Source: Acinetobacter nosocomialis NIPH 2119 (lineage in GTDB: Bacteria; Pseudomonadota; Gammaproteobacteria; Pseudomonadales; Moraxellaceae). From it: a stretch of DNA of 64,000 bases. The notes below the pieces were generated by a model. The model had not been told where the DNA came from. It saw only the letters and a program-made list of their open reading frames with translations, and searched no databases. Position numbers and translations under genes: made by a program. Below, piece by piece: positions 36,346 to 48,262 of the stretch (positions are counted from its first letter, which is position 1; each line of letters begins with the position of its first letter). Location: positions 1,893,082-1,957,081 of the forward strand of contig NZ_KB849239.1 in assembly GCF_000368085.1 (NCBI RefSeq), given 5' to 3'.

Positions 36346-37224
36346 TTATTTAATGTCTGCAAATTCAGAAACAGGTTTGTTCACTTCAACTTTTGTGCCA
36401 CCAAATTTTTCACTCACAAATTTTTGTACTTTAGGTAAGTGGTAAAGTTCACCAAGTTTCGTATAGATCGGGTCATTTTTGTTTGCTTCAGCTACACCCA
36501 ATAAATTGACATAAAGCTTAGTAGACTGATCAATTGGCTCACGGAAGATAGAATCTTTCATTACATTGAGACCACCTTCAAGTGCCAATGTATTACCAAG
36601 CACAATTGCATCTACATCGTTTTTAACACGAACCGCTGTAGTCATTTGAATTGGTTTTAATTGTAAATTTTTAGGGTTTTCAGCAATGTCGTTCGTAGTC
36701 CCTTTTACAGGGTCAAAGTTCGGTTTAAGTTTAATCAGTTTAGCAGACTGTAATAATGTTAATGCACGAGCTTCATTGGCAGTATCATTTGGAATAGCAA
36801 TGGTAGCGCCTTGTGGGAACTCATCAACAGTTTTAATTTTATTTGCATAAATACCCATTGGTTCCAAGTAAGTTGTTGCAACAGCAGCAACTTTAGCTTT
36901 ATTTGAAGCATTGTATGCTGCCAAATAGTTGAATGACTGGAACGCATTTACATCTTGCTCACCATTTGCGACAGATGTATTGAGCACAACATAGTCAGTT
37001 AAGTTGGTCACTTCGAGTTTAATACCAGCTTCTTTAGTCTCAGGAAGCGTTGCAACGTATTTCCATACATCCGTATCTGAACCTGTTGAAACGAGTTTAA
37101 TTGTTCGAACAGACTCAGTTTTGTCTTTGGTTGTTGCAGTATTTTCAGTTTGTGCAGGTTGTTTATTACATGCAGTCAGTGTTAGTACAGATGCGCTGAA
37201 CAATACACTAAATAATTTTTTCAT
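36346..37224 (-). CDS. metQ: MetQ/NlpA-family methionine-binding lipoprotein
   Basis: A 292-aa lipoprotein (MKKLFSVLFSASVLTLTAC, Cys19) that captures methionine for the MetNI ABC importer. The NlpA fold shows in TDYVVLNTSVANGEQDVNAF, YLEPMGIYANKIKTVDEFPQ and GATIAIPNDTANEARALTLL. Usually the binding protein follows metN and metI; here neither is in the window, so it must work with a transporter encoded elsewhere or be a specialised paralogue. An AGGA ribosome site lies before the ATG, inside a small hairpin (see the leader). Confidence 0.85.
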   Translation of the reverse strand: MKKLFSVLFSASVLTLTACNKQPAQTENTATTKDKTESVRTIKLVSTGSDTDVWKYVATLPETKEAGIKLEVTNLTDYVVLNTSVANGEQDVNAFQSFNYLAAYNASNKAKVAAVATTYLEPMGIYANKIKTVDEFPQGATIAIPNDTANEARALTLLQSAKLIKLKPNFDPVKGTTNDIAENPKNLQLKPIQMTTAVRVKNDVDAIVLGNTLALEGGLNVMKDSIFREPIDQSTKLYVNLLGVAEANKNDPIYTKLGELYHLPKVQKFVSEKFGGTKVEVNKPVSEFADIK

Positions 37225-37290
37225 AGGTACATCCTAAAATAGGAAACGCCTACCCTACAAAAGAGTGAGACATTCCCAACCATTGGGTCG
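37225..37290 (-). promoter_or_regulatory. metQ leader with mutually exclusive hairpins at the ribosome site
   Basis: On the minus strand, TCCTA-TTT-TAGGA (37232-37244) folds the ribosome-binding AGGA into a stem. The alternative pairing GTAGG-CGTTT-CCTAT (37239-37253) would free it, because both use the same CCTA. A third hairpin CCCAA-TGG-TTGGG lies at 37275-37287. This is a possible translation switch; stems are short. The rest of the gap up to the tRNA (37291-37610) is AT-rich and presumably holds the promoter. Confidence 0.4.
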
Positions 37291-37610
37291 AAATGCAATA
37301 TTTGGCCAGAAATAATTTCCAGATATAGGGTTTAGAAGCCTGAATTCAGCACTATTCATTCCTTGAACTTGCTCGCTAAACAATAGAATTATGTTTTGAA
37401 ACAGCCTCTAAATATGGGATCATCATATATCAACAAGTGAATATTCTACAAATAACTTGTTCAATTCTGATATATAGTCATGCTCACAGCAACATATTGA
37501 AAACATAAACATTTTTCAAACACAACATACATATTTGATTTATATGAAATTTTTAGGATTTATTAGCAATATTTAAGCTAAATAGAGTTGTAATTTTTAT
37601 TTTAGGCATA

Positions 37611-37643
37611 AAAAAAGCCCCTGCTTTTAACACAGGGGCTTTT
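37611..37643 (-). terminator. Rho-independent terminator of tRNA-Ser
   Basis: AAAAGCCCCTG and CAGGGGCTTTT form a strong stem with a 9-nt loop, 7 bp past the CCA end of the tRNA, with a T-run on the minus strand. Confidence 0.88.
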
Positions 37644-37649
37644 AGAATT

Positions 37650-37739
37650 TGGCGGAAGCGGTGAGATTCGAACTCACGGAGGACTCACACCCTCGTCGGT
37701 TTTCAAGACCGGTGCATTAAACCGCTCTGCCACGCTTCC
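37650..37739 (-). tRNA. serT: tRNA-Ser (anticodon UGA)
   Basis: A 90-nt tRNA with the long variable arm typical of tRNA-Ser. The acceptor GGAAGCG pairs with CGCTTCC, the T-loop has GTTCGAATC, the anticodon loop is CTTGAAA (UGA), and the CCA end is encoded. The anticodon stem CCGGT/ACCGA has a C-A mismatch at its first pair, where E. coli has C-G. Confidence 0.95.
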
Positions 37740-37824
37740 ATGTGCGTAAGAATACAAAGCTTATTCATTTTATTCAAGAAAAATATCATCGCTTTGTGTT
37801 CAAGTGCATATTGTTTCATCAATT

Positions 37825-39915
<2,091 letters not shown>

Positions 39916-39982
39916 TTAGGATGACCACACATATTTTTTTACGTGTTTAAATTGTCAATTATTCGAGCTTGTGTCCCTTCAT

Positions 39983-40321
39983 TTAATTTTTTATGGGTAA
40001 TTGAAATGTTGAATCTTTTTCCCATTTAAATAGAGAGAAAAATAGCATCACAACAGCAATTACAGTTCCTATAGGGAACATATTAAGCATTAAGATAGAT
40101 ATCACAATTGAACCGATACGGCTGCTTGTAGTTCCAGTCTTAACACTTCTAGCGCATAAGAACTGTGTAGCGATTGCTGCAATAAGCCCTAAAAGACTAC
40201 CAATAAAGTATTTGGGCGTATGCACAAATATATTGTAAATCGCATAGATAAGATCTGAAATTACAATAAACCCCGTAATACGATGCAATGTCGATAAAAT
40301 TTGATTGTGATGAATCAACAT
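39983..40321 (-). CDS. Small membrane protein of unknown function
   Basis: A 112-aa protein with three to four hydrophobic segments (ITGFIVISDLIYAIYNIFV, FIGSLLGLIAAIATQFLCA, IGSIVISILMLNMFPIGTVI, VVMLFFSLF) and a basic/polar C-terminus. I do not recognise a family. It stands alone between fadH and argG. The 218-bp gap to argG is AT-rich and holds the argG leader. Confidence 0.6.
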   Translation of the reverse strand: MLIHHNQILSTLHRITGFIVISDLIYAIYNIFVHTPKYFIGSLLGLIAAIATQFLCARSVKTGTTSSRIGSIVISILMLNMFPIGTVIAVVMLFFSLFKWEKDSTFQLPIKN

Positions 40322-40513
40322 ATTTTGTTTTTTTCCTTTTTAGCATTTCGTCTAAATTGTCATACTTATCGTAAAACTTTATATTTTTCCAATATTAATC
40401 TATTTTTCAAATTAAAAAAAAAGAATTCCTTTCCTAACAGAAAAAAAATCGATTTGAAAAGTGATATAGTACTGAGCGAATAAATTCTCTTGGTCACCGA
40501 AGTATTAGGGTGC

Positions 40514-40527
40514 CTATTTCGAAATAG
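40514..40527. promoter_or_regulatory. Perfect 14-bp palindrome in the argG leader
   Basis: CTATTTCGAAATAG ends 12 bp before the argG ATG and 2 bp before its AGGA ribosome site. It could be an operator, or an RNA hairpin affecting initiation. Confidence 0.45.
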
Positions 40528-41883
<1,356 letters not shown>

Positions 41884-41898
41884 TTTTCTTATAACGTC

Positions 41899-41928
41899 AA
41901 AAAAGCCACCTCTATAGGTGGCTTTTTT
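41899..41928. terminator. Bidirectional terminator between argG and the GGDEF gene
   Basis: AAAAAAGCCACC and GGTGGCTTTTTT form a 12-bp stem with a TCTATA loop, between converging genes. Confidence 0.9.
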
Positions 41929-41943
41929 AAGTCTCATGTCAAG

Positions 41944-43206
41944 CTAAGCAATTTCTGCAACTTGTAGAGGCTGATAATATATTTGATTACGGCCAAGCTG
42001 CTTTGCTCTATATAAAGCCTGATCTGCTGCATGAATCAATTTATCTTGTCCCATCTTTAATCCACCTGTATATACGGTAAATCCTAAACTGATCGTGACA
42101 TACTTTGACACTAACGAAGCAGCATGAGGAATGGCTTGCCGTTCAATCGCTTTATAAATATTTGCAGCCACTGCGTATGCACCCTGTGCAGGTGTTTCAG
42201 GTAAAAGTACAACGAACTCTTCACCGCCATAACGCGCAACAAAATCGACATGACGAATCGAGTTTTTAATTGCTGCCGCAATACTAGAGATGACTTTATC
42301 CCCCATCTGATGCCCATAAAAATCGTTATAGTTTTTAAAAAAATCGATATCAATAAATAAAACAGCTAACGGACGTTTCTCTTGATTTGCACGGTAATAA
42401 AAGAAGTCAAACATTTCGTCAAAGGTACGACGGTTTGAAATTTGAGTAAGCGCATCTTGCTGACTTAAATGCAGAAGTTCAGATGCTTCAATCCGTAAAA
42501 TCTGCTCATTAATTTCAGCAAGTTGGTTATTTAAAAAAAGACTTCGCTCTCTTGAGATGAGCATGGTGCTAATTGAGAAACCTAAAATACAAGTGCCGAA
42601 CAAGGCCCGACCGAGGGCAATATAATCACAATTTACATTCAATAAATTAAGAAAAACAAAAACCAATATTGCTGCTGATAAACCAACGTACAGCATATGT
42701 AATGGTTTGATGCCACTTAGAATAAAACCAAGCATATATAAAAATGAAAGAAGCAACATCGACTGATTTTTAAGTGCCATATTTTCGACACTGAGCAACA
42801 ACATGGCACTTGTAATAATTGAGAAGAAAACAATGCCACAAGCAGCAAAATAAAAGTGATTAGAGAGTTTTTTAAATTTGGCAAAAATCCAAAATAATAA
42901 GAGTGCAAGTGCAATATTCATTGCACTCAACAAACAATGAATAAAGTCTAAAGTAATATATGGTTCACCAATTACTAAGTAGTCAGTTGGAAGGGCCAGT
43001 AAAATAAAAATTAAATAAGTGAGCACTCCACTTGCTAAAAACTTAGAGATGTTTTGCCGTGTACGATCAAGGTTTAAACACCAGAATTTTTTTTCTAGCT
43101 GCTTTGGTAAAGGCATATTGGCGTAACGATGGGTATGTAGAGTGACCAAATACTCGATTTCTTCTTTCGATTTGAGTAATTGATGGACATTTCCCCTATT
43201 CGCCAC
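41944..43206 (-). CDS. Membrane-bound diguanylate cyclase (GGDEF)
   Basis: A 420-aa inner-membrane enzyme that makes cyclic-di-GMP from GTP. The N-terminal ~220 residues have about six hydrophobic segments (for example FLASGVLTYLIFILLALPTD). A short coil leads to the GGDEF domain with the active-site signature ARYGGEEFVVLLPE near residue 326. The inhibitory I-site is present: RHVD lies exactly five residues before GGEEF, so feedback inhibition by c-di-GMP is expected. No EAL domain. The signal sensed by the membrane part is unknown. Confidence 0.92.
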   Translation of the reverse strand: MANRGNVHQLLKSKEEIEYLVTLHTHRYANMPLPKQLEKKFWCLNLDRTRQNISKFLASGVLTYLIFILLALPTDYLVIGEPYITLDFIHCLLSAMNIALALLLFWIFAKFKKLSNHFYFAACGIVFFSIITSAMLLLSVENMALKNQSMLLLSFLYMLGFILSGIKPLHMLYVGLSAAILVFVFLNLLNVNCDYIALGRALFGTCILGFSISTMLISRERSLFLNNQLAEINEQILRIEASELLHLSQQDALTQISNRRTFDEMFDFFYYRANQEKRPLAVLFIDIDFFKNYNDFYGHQMGDKVISSIAAAIKNSIRHVDFVARYGGEEFVVLLPETPAQGAYAVAANIYKAIERQAIPHAASLVSKYVTISLGFTVYTGGLKMGQDKLIHAADQALYRAKQLGRNQIYYQPLQVAEIA

Positions 43207-43355
43207 TAGTCGATTCCTACATATTTCGCGTTAACAAAATATAACATTATTTTTTAAAGCTCCCTGCGCTTTATTTTGCCATTTGTCCGTAATTCTCGTT
43301 ACCATTTTCACACTTTATCGATTATCATTTGTTTTATTTCGAAGTTTGAACTGCC

Positions 43356-44390
43356 TTGAACTCTATTACCCTGCTCCAGCCAGATGATTGGCATGCACAT
43401 TTACGTGATGGTTTAGCATTAAAACGTACTGTTCCAGATTTGGCTAAACAATTCGCCCGCGCGATCTGTATGCCTAACCTTGTACCGCCTGTAAAAACAG
43501 TAGAAGAAGCTTTAGCTTATCGCGAGCGCATTCTTGCTCATGTTCCGGAAGGCAATAATTTTGACCCTCGTATGGTGCTTTATTTTACTGACCACACTTC
43601 ACCAGATGAAGTTCGTAAAATTAAAGAATCAGAACATGTCAATGCGATTAAGCTTTATCCTGCTGGTGCAACCACCAACTCTGACAATGGTGTGAGTGAT
43701 ATTCGCAAAGTTTATGCAGTTATTGAGCAATTAGAAGAGCACCAAGTTCCGTTATTACTTCATGGTGAAGTGACTCACAATCATGTAGATATTTTTGATC
43801 GTGAAAAACGCTTCCTAGATGAGGTATTATCACCTTTATTGAAACAGTTCCCTAAACTTAAGGTTGTGCTTGAGCACATCACGACTAGTGATGCAGCACA
43901 CTTTGTTTTAGAACAAGACCGTAATGTGGCGGCAACAATCACTCCACAACATTTATTATTTAACCGTAATGATATGTTGGTCGGTGGTATTAAACCGCAT
44001 TTCTACTGTTTACCAATTTTAAAACGTCAAACGCATCAAACAACTTTACTTGAAGTTGCAACAAGCGGTAATCCTAAGTTTTTCTTAGGTACAGACAGCG
44101 CACCTCATGCACAAAATGCAAAAGAGAATGCTTGTGGCTGTGCAGGCTGTTATAGTGCACCAAACGCAATTGAGCTTTATGCACAAGCGTTTGATCAAGT
44201 CGGTAAATTAGAGCGCCTAGAAGGTTTTGCTAGCCATTTTGGTGCAGACTTCTACGGTCTACCACGTAATACTTCTACCATTACTTTGGTTAAAGAAGAT
44301 AATCTCGTTCCCGAATCTTTTGATTATTTAGATAATCAAAAAATCATCCCGCTGCATGCCGGGAAAACGCTGCAATGGAGAAAAGTGTGA
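43356..44390 (+). CDS. pyrC: Dihydroorotase (class II)
   Basis: A 344-aa zinc enzyme, E. coli PyrC type (348 aa), which interconverts carbamoyl-aspartate and dihydroorotate in pyrimidine synthesis. Metal ligands are visible: HAHLRDG (His13, His15), the carboxylated lysine in [26 protein letters not shown], and GTDSAPH. The start is a TTG at 43356: an in-frame TGA lies 9 bp upstream and the next ATG would remove the metal site. It overlaps the start of rnt by 16 nt. Confidence 0.94.
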
Positions 44391-45037
44391 CACAAGAAAA
44401 TTCTGTCCCGGTCATTGGCCAACGTTTTCGTGGCTTCTTACCTGTTGTTGTCGATGTTGAAACGGCAGGTTTTAATGCCCAGACAGATGCATTGCTAGAA
44501 ATCGCGTGCATTCCAATTGTGTATGATGCTCAGGGACAATTTGTCCCTGGTCCTGCATTTCATGCACATATTAACCCTTTTGAAGGGGCTAACCTCGACC
44601 GCCGTTCGCTCGACTTTATTGGTATTGATCCATTCAACCCAATGCGTATTGCAATGGCTGAAGATGAGCGAACCGCTTTACGTCGTATTTTTAAATCGGT
44701 CAATGAAGTTCGTAAACAGCAACATTGTACTCATGCAGTACTCGTAGGCCATAACGCGCATTTTGACCTTGGCTTTTTACAAGCAGCGATTGCTCGCTCA
44801 GGTACAAAAAACCAAAACCCGTTCCATAGTTTTTCAGTCATGGATACAGTTACTTTAAGTGCAGTAATGTTTGGACAAACAGTGCTTGCAAAAGCATGTA
44901 TTCAAGCTGGAATTGAGTTCGATGGTAAAGAAGCACACTCTGCTTTATACGATACTCAGAAGACTGCTGAACTGTTTTGCTATATTTTGAACAAACTGTC
45001 ACCTTACCTCCTTGACAGTTTGGTGGCGGCTTCTTAA
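44375..45037 (+). CDS. rnt: Ribonuclease T
   Basis: A 220-aa 3'-5' exonuclease of the DEDD family (E. coli RNase T, 215 aa). It trims tRNA CCA ends and the 3' ends of stable RNAs. The motifs are VDVETAGF (Exo I), [11 protein letters not shown] (Exo II) and [14 protein letters not shown] (Exo III). The gene starts inside the end of pyrC (ATG at 44375; GTG at 44387 is an alternative), so the two are translationally coupled. The tRNA-Glu gene begins 18 bp after its stop. Confidence 0.93.
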
Positions 45038-45055
45038 GATACCGCCATCCTCAAC

Positions 45056-45131
45056 GTCCCTATCGTCTAGAGGCCTAGGACATCGCCCTTTCACGGCGGT
45101 AACCGGGGTTCGAATCCCCGTAGGGACGCCA
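45056..45131 (+). tRNA. gltT: tRNA-Glu (anticodon UUC)
   Basis: A 76-nt tRNA: acceptor GTCCCTA/TAGGGAC, anticodon loop CTTTCAC within CGCC/GGCG, T-loop GTTCGAATC, and an encoded CCA end. It stands alone directly after rnt. Confidence 0.96.
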
Positions 45132-45215
45132 TATTCTTTCTATAAAGAATCATCGCTTCAAATTATTTTATCTCACTTCACATTTTATCCATGAGATAAA
45201 TTTTTATTTTCAAAA

Positions 45216-45803
45216 TTAAGACTTCAACTTTACTTCATCAATATGTTGAGTGGGTTGTATACTTGGATCATCTTTCTCAATAATTATTGCATCAGCAACT
45301 AACTTTGTTTTTGTTAAATCTGGTTCTATTAAAACTTGAGCTAATGAACTTAACGTAATATTAAAATCACGATGTATTTGTACTAGTTCTGGTGTTCGTT
45401 TATAACGTATGACTTTAAAACCTGCTTCGTGAATTAAAGCATCTCGCTCCGCATCAAACTTTTCCTTCCCCTTATGGCTAGAATCATCTAACTCAACAAT
45501 AGCAACTATATTAAATGCTTTATCCAACACAACAAAATCAGCAACTTTTCGATTAAATAAATTACGCGTCGCGTATCCTTGCGCTGTCATAAAAGCGCTG
45601 AAAGCAACTTGCGCTAAAATAATATGTTCAGGCAAAGCTTCCTTTAATTTCATAAAAGTGGGTTGTTCATTCATAGTAATGATAGGTTTTCCCTTGATTG
45701 GGGTACGTTTTGCATTTCTATTTTTGCTTTCCCCTTTCTTTAAAACACTTAAAATCGCTAATATCATTATGGCTATTAAAAATATGCCAATCATCGCAAA
45801 CAT
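45216..45803 (-). CDS. Membrane-anchored DUF2726 protein (restriction-endonuclease-like fold)
   Basis: A 195-aa protein. Residues 1-20 (MFAMIGIFLIAIMILAILSV) form one membrane segment. The DUF2726 domain follows (~45-160): KVADFVVLDKAFNIVAIVEL, DDSSHKGKEKFDAERDALIH, GFKVIRYKRTPE. The D-x(n)-E-x-D pattern and the closing R-Y-K-R resemble Vsr/PD-(D/E)XK-type nuclease folds. Whether it cuts DNA is unknown, and a membrane anchor is unusual for a repair enzyme. It is a single-gene unit. Confidence 0.75.
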   Translation of the reverse strand: MFAMIGIFLIAIMILAILSVLKKGESKNRNAKRTPIKGKPIITMNEQPTFMKLKEALPEHIILAQVAFSAFMTAQGYATRNLFNRKVADFVVLDKAFNIVAIVELDDSSHKGKEKFDAERDALIHEAGFKVIRYKRTPELVQIHRDFNITLSSLAQVLIEPDLTKTKLVADAIIIEKDDPSIQPTQHIDEVKLKS

Positions 45804-45914
45804 CGAATTTCCCCTAAATAAATATAAAAACTATTTTGATTTTCAGAAATACTATTAAAAACGGCTAGTTATGCCATCTGCTGTGAAACGATTTTATTCC
45901 TTCAGTCGGCTAAT

Positions 45915-46064
45915 ATGATAACCCAAAACGTAATTGTACATATCAGAGCCAACGGTGTAACACATGTTACTCACTTGGACGATCAAGATCTCATCGGTTT
46001 TAAGGCCCATAACTTTACCAGCAGTAATTTCTATGTTTCAGCCCAAAACATTATAAATTTATGA
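45915..46064 (+). CDS. Possible 49-aa protein
   Basis: A short open frame, MITQNVIVHIRANGVTHVTH and onward to AQNIINL, in the 339-bp gap between the DUF2726 gene and the GST gene. Codon positions look protein-like and the composition is less AT-rich than the flanks. There is no good ribosome site. It could be a real small protein or a decayed gene end. The rest of the gap (45804-45914 and 46065-46142) is AT-rich and holds the divergent promoters. Confidence 0.35.
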   Translation: MITQNVIVHIRANGVTHVTHLDDQDLIGFKAHNFTSSNFYVSAQNIINL

Positions 46065-46142
46065 TTTATAAATATTTTATTATACTTAAGCTATGTTCTA
46101 TCCTATACTAAAAATAGATCAAAACTATAATTTGAACATGAC

Positions 46143-46826
46143 ATGCAAATTCGATTATTTCATTTACAAAATTCACGCTCTCAACGCATTATTTGGTTTT
46201 TAGAAGAATTAGGGCTCAACTATGATCTCATCACTAAATATCATTCGGACGAAGACAAAAATAATAACTCACCGCATCAACTATCAAAATTTCCAACTCT
46301 CGAAATTATTGAACAAGAGCAAACTTCAATTTTGGCTGAAACCTCAGCAATTCTAGATTATTTCTCTCATTTACATCCACAACTGAGCCAGAACAATTTA
46401 CTAAGCCAACAACTTCAAAACTTTTATTATTGGAAGAATTATTGTGAGGCGACATTCATTCCAGATCTGGTACTCAAGCAAATCTTTCACCAAATTGCAG
46501 AACGCACGCCTTTTCTGGTCCGTTTCGTTCCTAAGCTTTTAAAATATGGATTTGATCAAGGCTATCTCAATCAATCATTACAAAGACACATGAGCATGAT
46601 TGATAAACATTTAGAACTTCACTTATGGTTTGCTGGAGATCAGTTTACTACTGCTGATATTTTGATGTGGTTTCCATTATTGGCTTGCTCACCAAATTAC
46701 AGCCAGTTTAAACATATACGGCGTTATCTGACCCAGATAGAAAACAGACCTGCCTTTAAAAATGCTCTAATTAAAGGTCAATGGTCTGCTTCTACTTTTC
46801 AAACTTACTGGGCTATTGCTTGGTGA
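46143..46826 (+). CDS. Glutathione S-transferase family protein
   Basis: A 227-aa cytosolic protein. The N-terminal thioredoxin-like domain (MQIRLFHLQNSRSQRIIWFL, FPTLEIIEQE, LAETSAILDYFSH) has Ser in place of a catalytic Tyr/Cys near residue 11. The helical C-terminal domain ends in FTTADILMWFPLLA and the N-capping region. It would conjugate or bind glutathione; the substrate is unknown. It converges with the OYE-family gene, with stops 5 bp apart. Confidence 0.85.
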   Translation: MQIRLFHLQNSRSQRIIWFLEELGLNYDLITKYHSDEDKNNNSPHQLSKFPTLEIIEQEQTSILAETSAILDYFSHLHPQLSQNNLLSQQLQNFYYWKNYCEATFIPDLVLKQIFHQIAERTPFLVRFVPKLLKYGFDQGYLNQSLQRHMSMIDKHLELHLWFAGDQFTTADILMWFPLLACSPNYSQFKHIRRYLTQIENRPAFKNALIKGQWSASTFQTYWAIAW

Positions 46827-46831
46827 TTTAT

Positions 46832-48076
46832 TTATGCAGACTTACGTGAATTCACGCGCCCCTGAACAACGGCCTTAATATTGCCCTTCGCGTAATTTAA
46901 AAACACAATTAAAGGCGATAGTTTTGGATTTGGTTTTTTACCCTGCCCAATTGCTTTAAATTGTGCTGCGTACCAAATGATTTCCATAATCGCCATCTTA
47001 TCGACAAAAGGTAAACCTGTTTTAATTGGTTTTACGGCATAGCGAACGTCTTGGCCTGCGATTAAACGGTCAGTTAAATCCGTTTCGACTGCAAGTGGAC
47101 GAGCAATGCCAATAAAGTCACATGCCCCACTTGCTAGAGCAGCATTCATGCCTTCTACAGTACGAAAGCCACCTGTCACCATAAGTTTACATTTTACATA
47201 CTGACGAATTTTTTCAGCAAAGTCTAAGAAGTATGCTTCCCGTGCGATGGTACTTGCCTTACGTTTATCAGCTTTGACGCCAGCCATTGCTGGTGCTTCG
47301 TAAGTTCCACCTGAAATTTCAATTAAGTCAATCCCAGCTTCATCAACTGCTTTAAATACCGAAATTACATCTTCTTCGCTAATACCACCGCGCTGGAAGT
47401 CGGCAGAGTTGAGCTTAACTGAAATAATAAAATTCTCTGAAGTTGCTTCACGTACCGCTTTATAAACTTCTAGTAAAAAGCGAGTACGGTTTTCAACTGA
47501 GCCACCCCATTGGTCTGTACGCTTATTGGTTAATGGTGATAAAAACTGGCTAATTAAATATCCATGTGCACCATGTAACTGCACCCCTTCAAAACCTGCT
47601 TTCTCACAAATGCGGGCAGCTGTTGCAAAGCGTTTAATAATATCTAGAATTTCTTCATGTGTAAGCGCACGTGGCGTACCAAACATAGTCGCTAAAGCTG
47701 GGCTAAAAGGAACTGCCGAAGGTGCAACTGTTTCTTTATTTAAGCCTTTAGGGCACTGACGGCCTGGATGAGACAATTGAATGAGCTGTACCATTCCATA
47801 TTGTTTACCAACCGCTGCCCATTCTTTTAAACGCTCTAGGTCACGCTCGGTTTCAATCACCACCACGCCTGGTTCGTTTTTGGCCTCTATATTGACCATA
47901 ACATTTCCAGTAATCGCACAGCCCAAACCACCTTTGGCCCATGCACCATACAAACCTAAATGTAAGTCATTTGGCTGCCCCTCATAGTTTGCGAGTGCCT
48001 CACTCATTGCACCTTTAATAATTCGGTTTTTAAATGTGGTATTTCGAATTGTGATTGGTTGTGCAATCTGGCTCAT
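46832..48076 (-). CDS. NADH:flavin oxidoreductase, Old Yellow Enzyme family
   Basis: A 414-aa FMN-dependent TIM-barrel enzyme. OYE landmarks are KNRIIKGAMSEALA, LIQLSHPGRQCPKG, GFEGVQLHGAHGYLISQFLS, NKRTDQWGGSVENR and FIGIARPLAVE. The C-terminus ends in a tail of ~40 residues with hydrophobic and basic patches. These enzymes reduce activated C=C bonds; the in vivo substrate is not known. It is distinct from FadH, lacking the Fe-S and second flavin domains. It is a single-gene unit. Confidence 0.87.
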   Translation of the reverse strand: MSQIAQPITIRNTTFKNRIIKGAMSEALANYEGQPNDLHLGLYGAWAKGGLGCAITGNVMVNIEAKNEPGVVVIETERDLERLKEWAAVGKQYGMVQLIQLSHPGRQCPKGLNKETVAPSAVPFSPALATMFGTPRALTHEEILDIIKRFATAARICEKAGFEGVQLHGAHGYLISQFLSPLTNKRTDQWGGSVENRTRFLLEVYKAVREATSENFIISVKLNSADFQRGGISEEDVISVFKAVDEAGIDLIEISGGTYEAPAMAGVKADKRKASTIAREAYFLDFAEKIRQYVKCKLMVTGGFRTVEGMNAALASGACDFIGIARPLAVETDLTDRLIAGQDVRYAVKPIKTGLPFVDKMAIMEIIWYAAQFKAIGQGKKPNPKLSPLIVFLNYAKGNIKAVVQGRVNSRKSA

Positions 48077-48235
48077 GGTTAACCTCTTTTAATATTTTAG
48101 AGCAATTACTCTAATTTAGATGAGTTATAGGTCATGTCAAGGGGGTAATCGATAACTGACAATATCACATGTCAAATTTAAAAAACATAAAAAAATGCAA
48201 CTTTTTGCATTATAAACAAAAATATTATTTATTTT

Positions 48236-48262
48236 TATAAAACAATATCTTATAAAGATATT
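48236..48262 (-). terminator. Possible terminator after yejF
   Basis: AATATCTT-ATA-AAGATATT is an 8-bp perfect hairpin that starts at the yejF stop codon. On the minus strand it is followed by GTTTTAT. It is AT-rich, so weak. Confidence 0.4.

Noticed and set aside
20488-37739. Whole accessory block as one integrative element inserted at tRNA-Ser
   Set aside because: I found no integrase, no transposase and no copy of the tRNA 3' end that could be the other attachment site; metQ and other ordinary genes intervene.
45012-45194. 60-aa frame across the end of rnt and tRNA-Glu
   Set aside because: It translates the tRNA sequence and has no family-like features.
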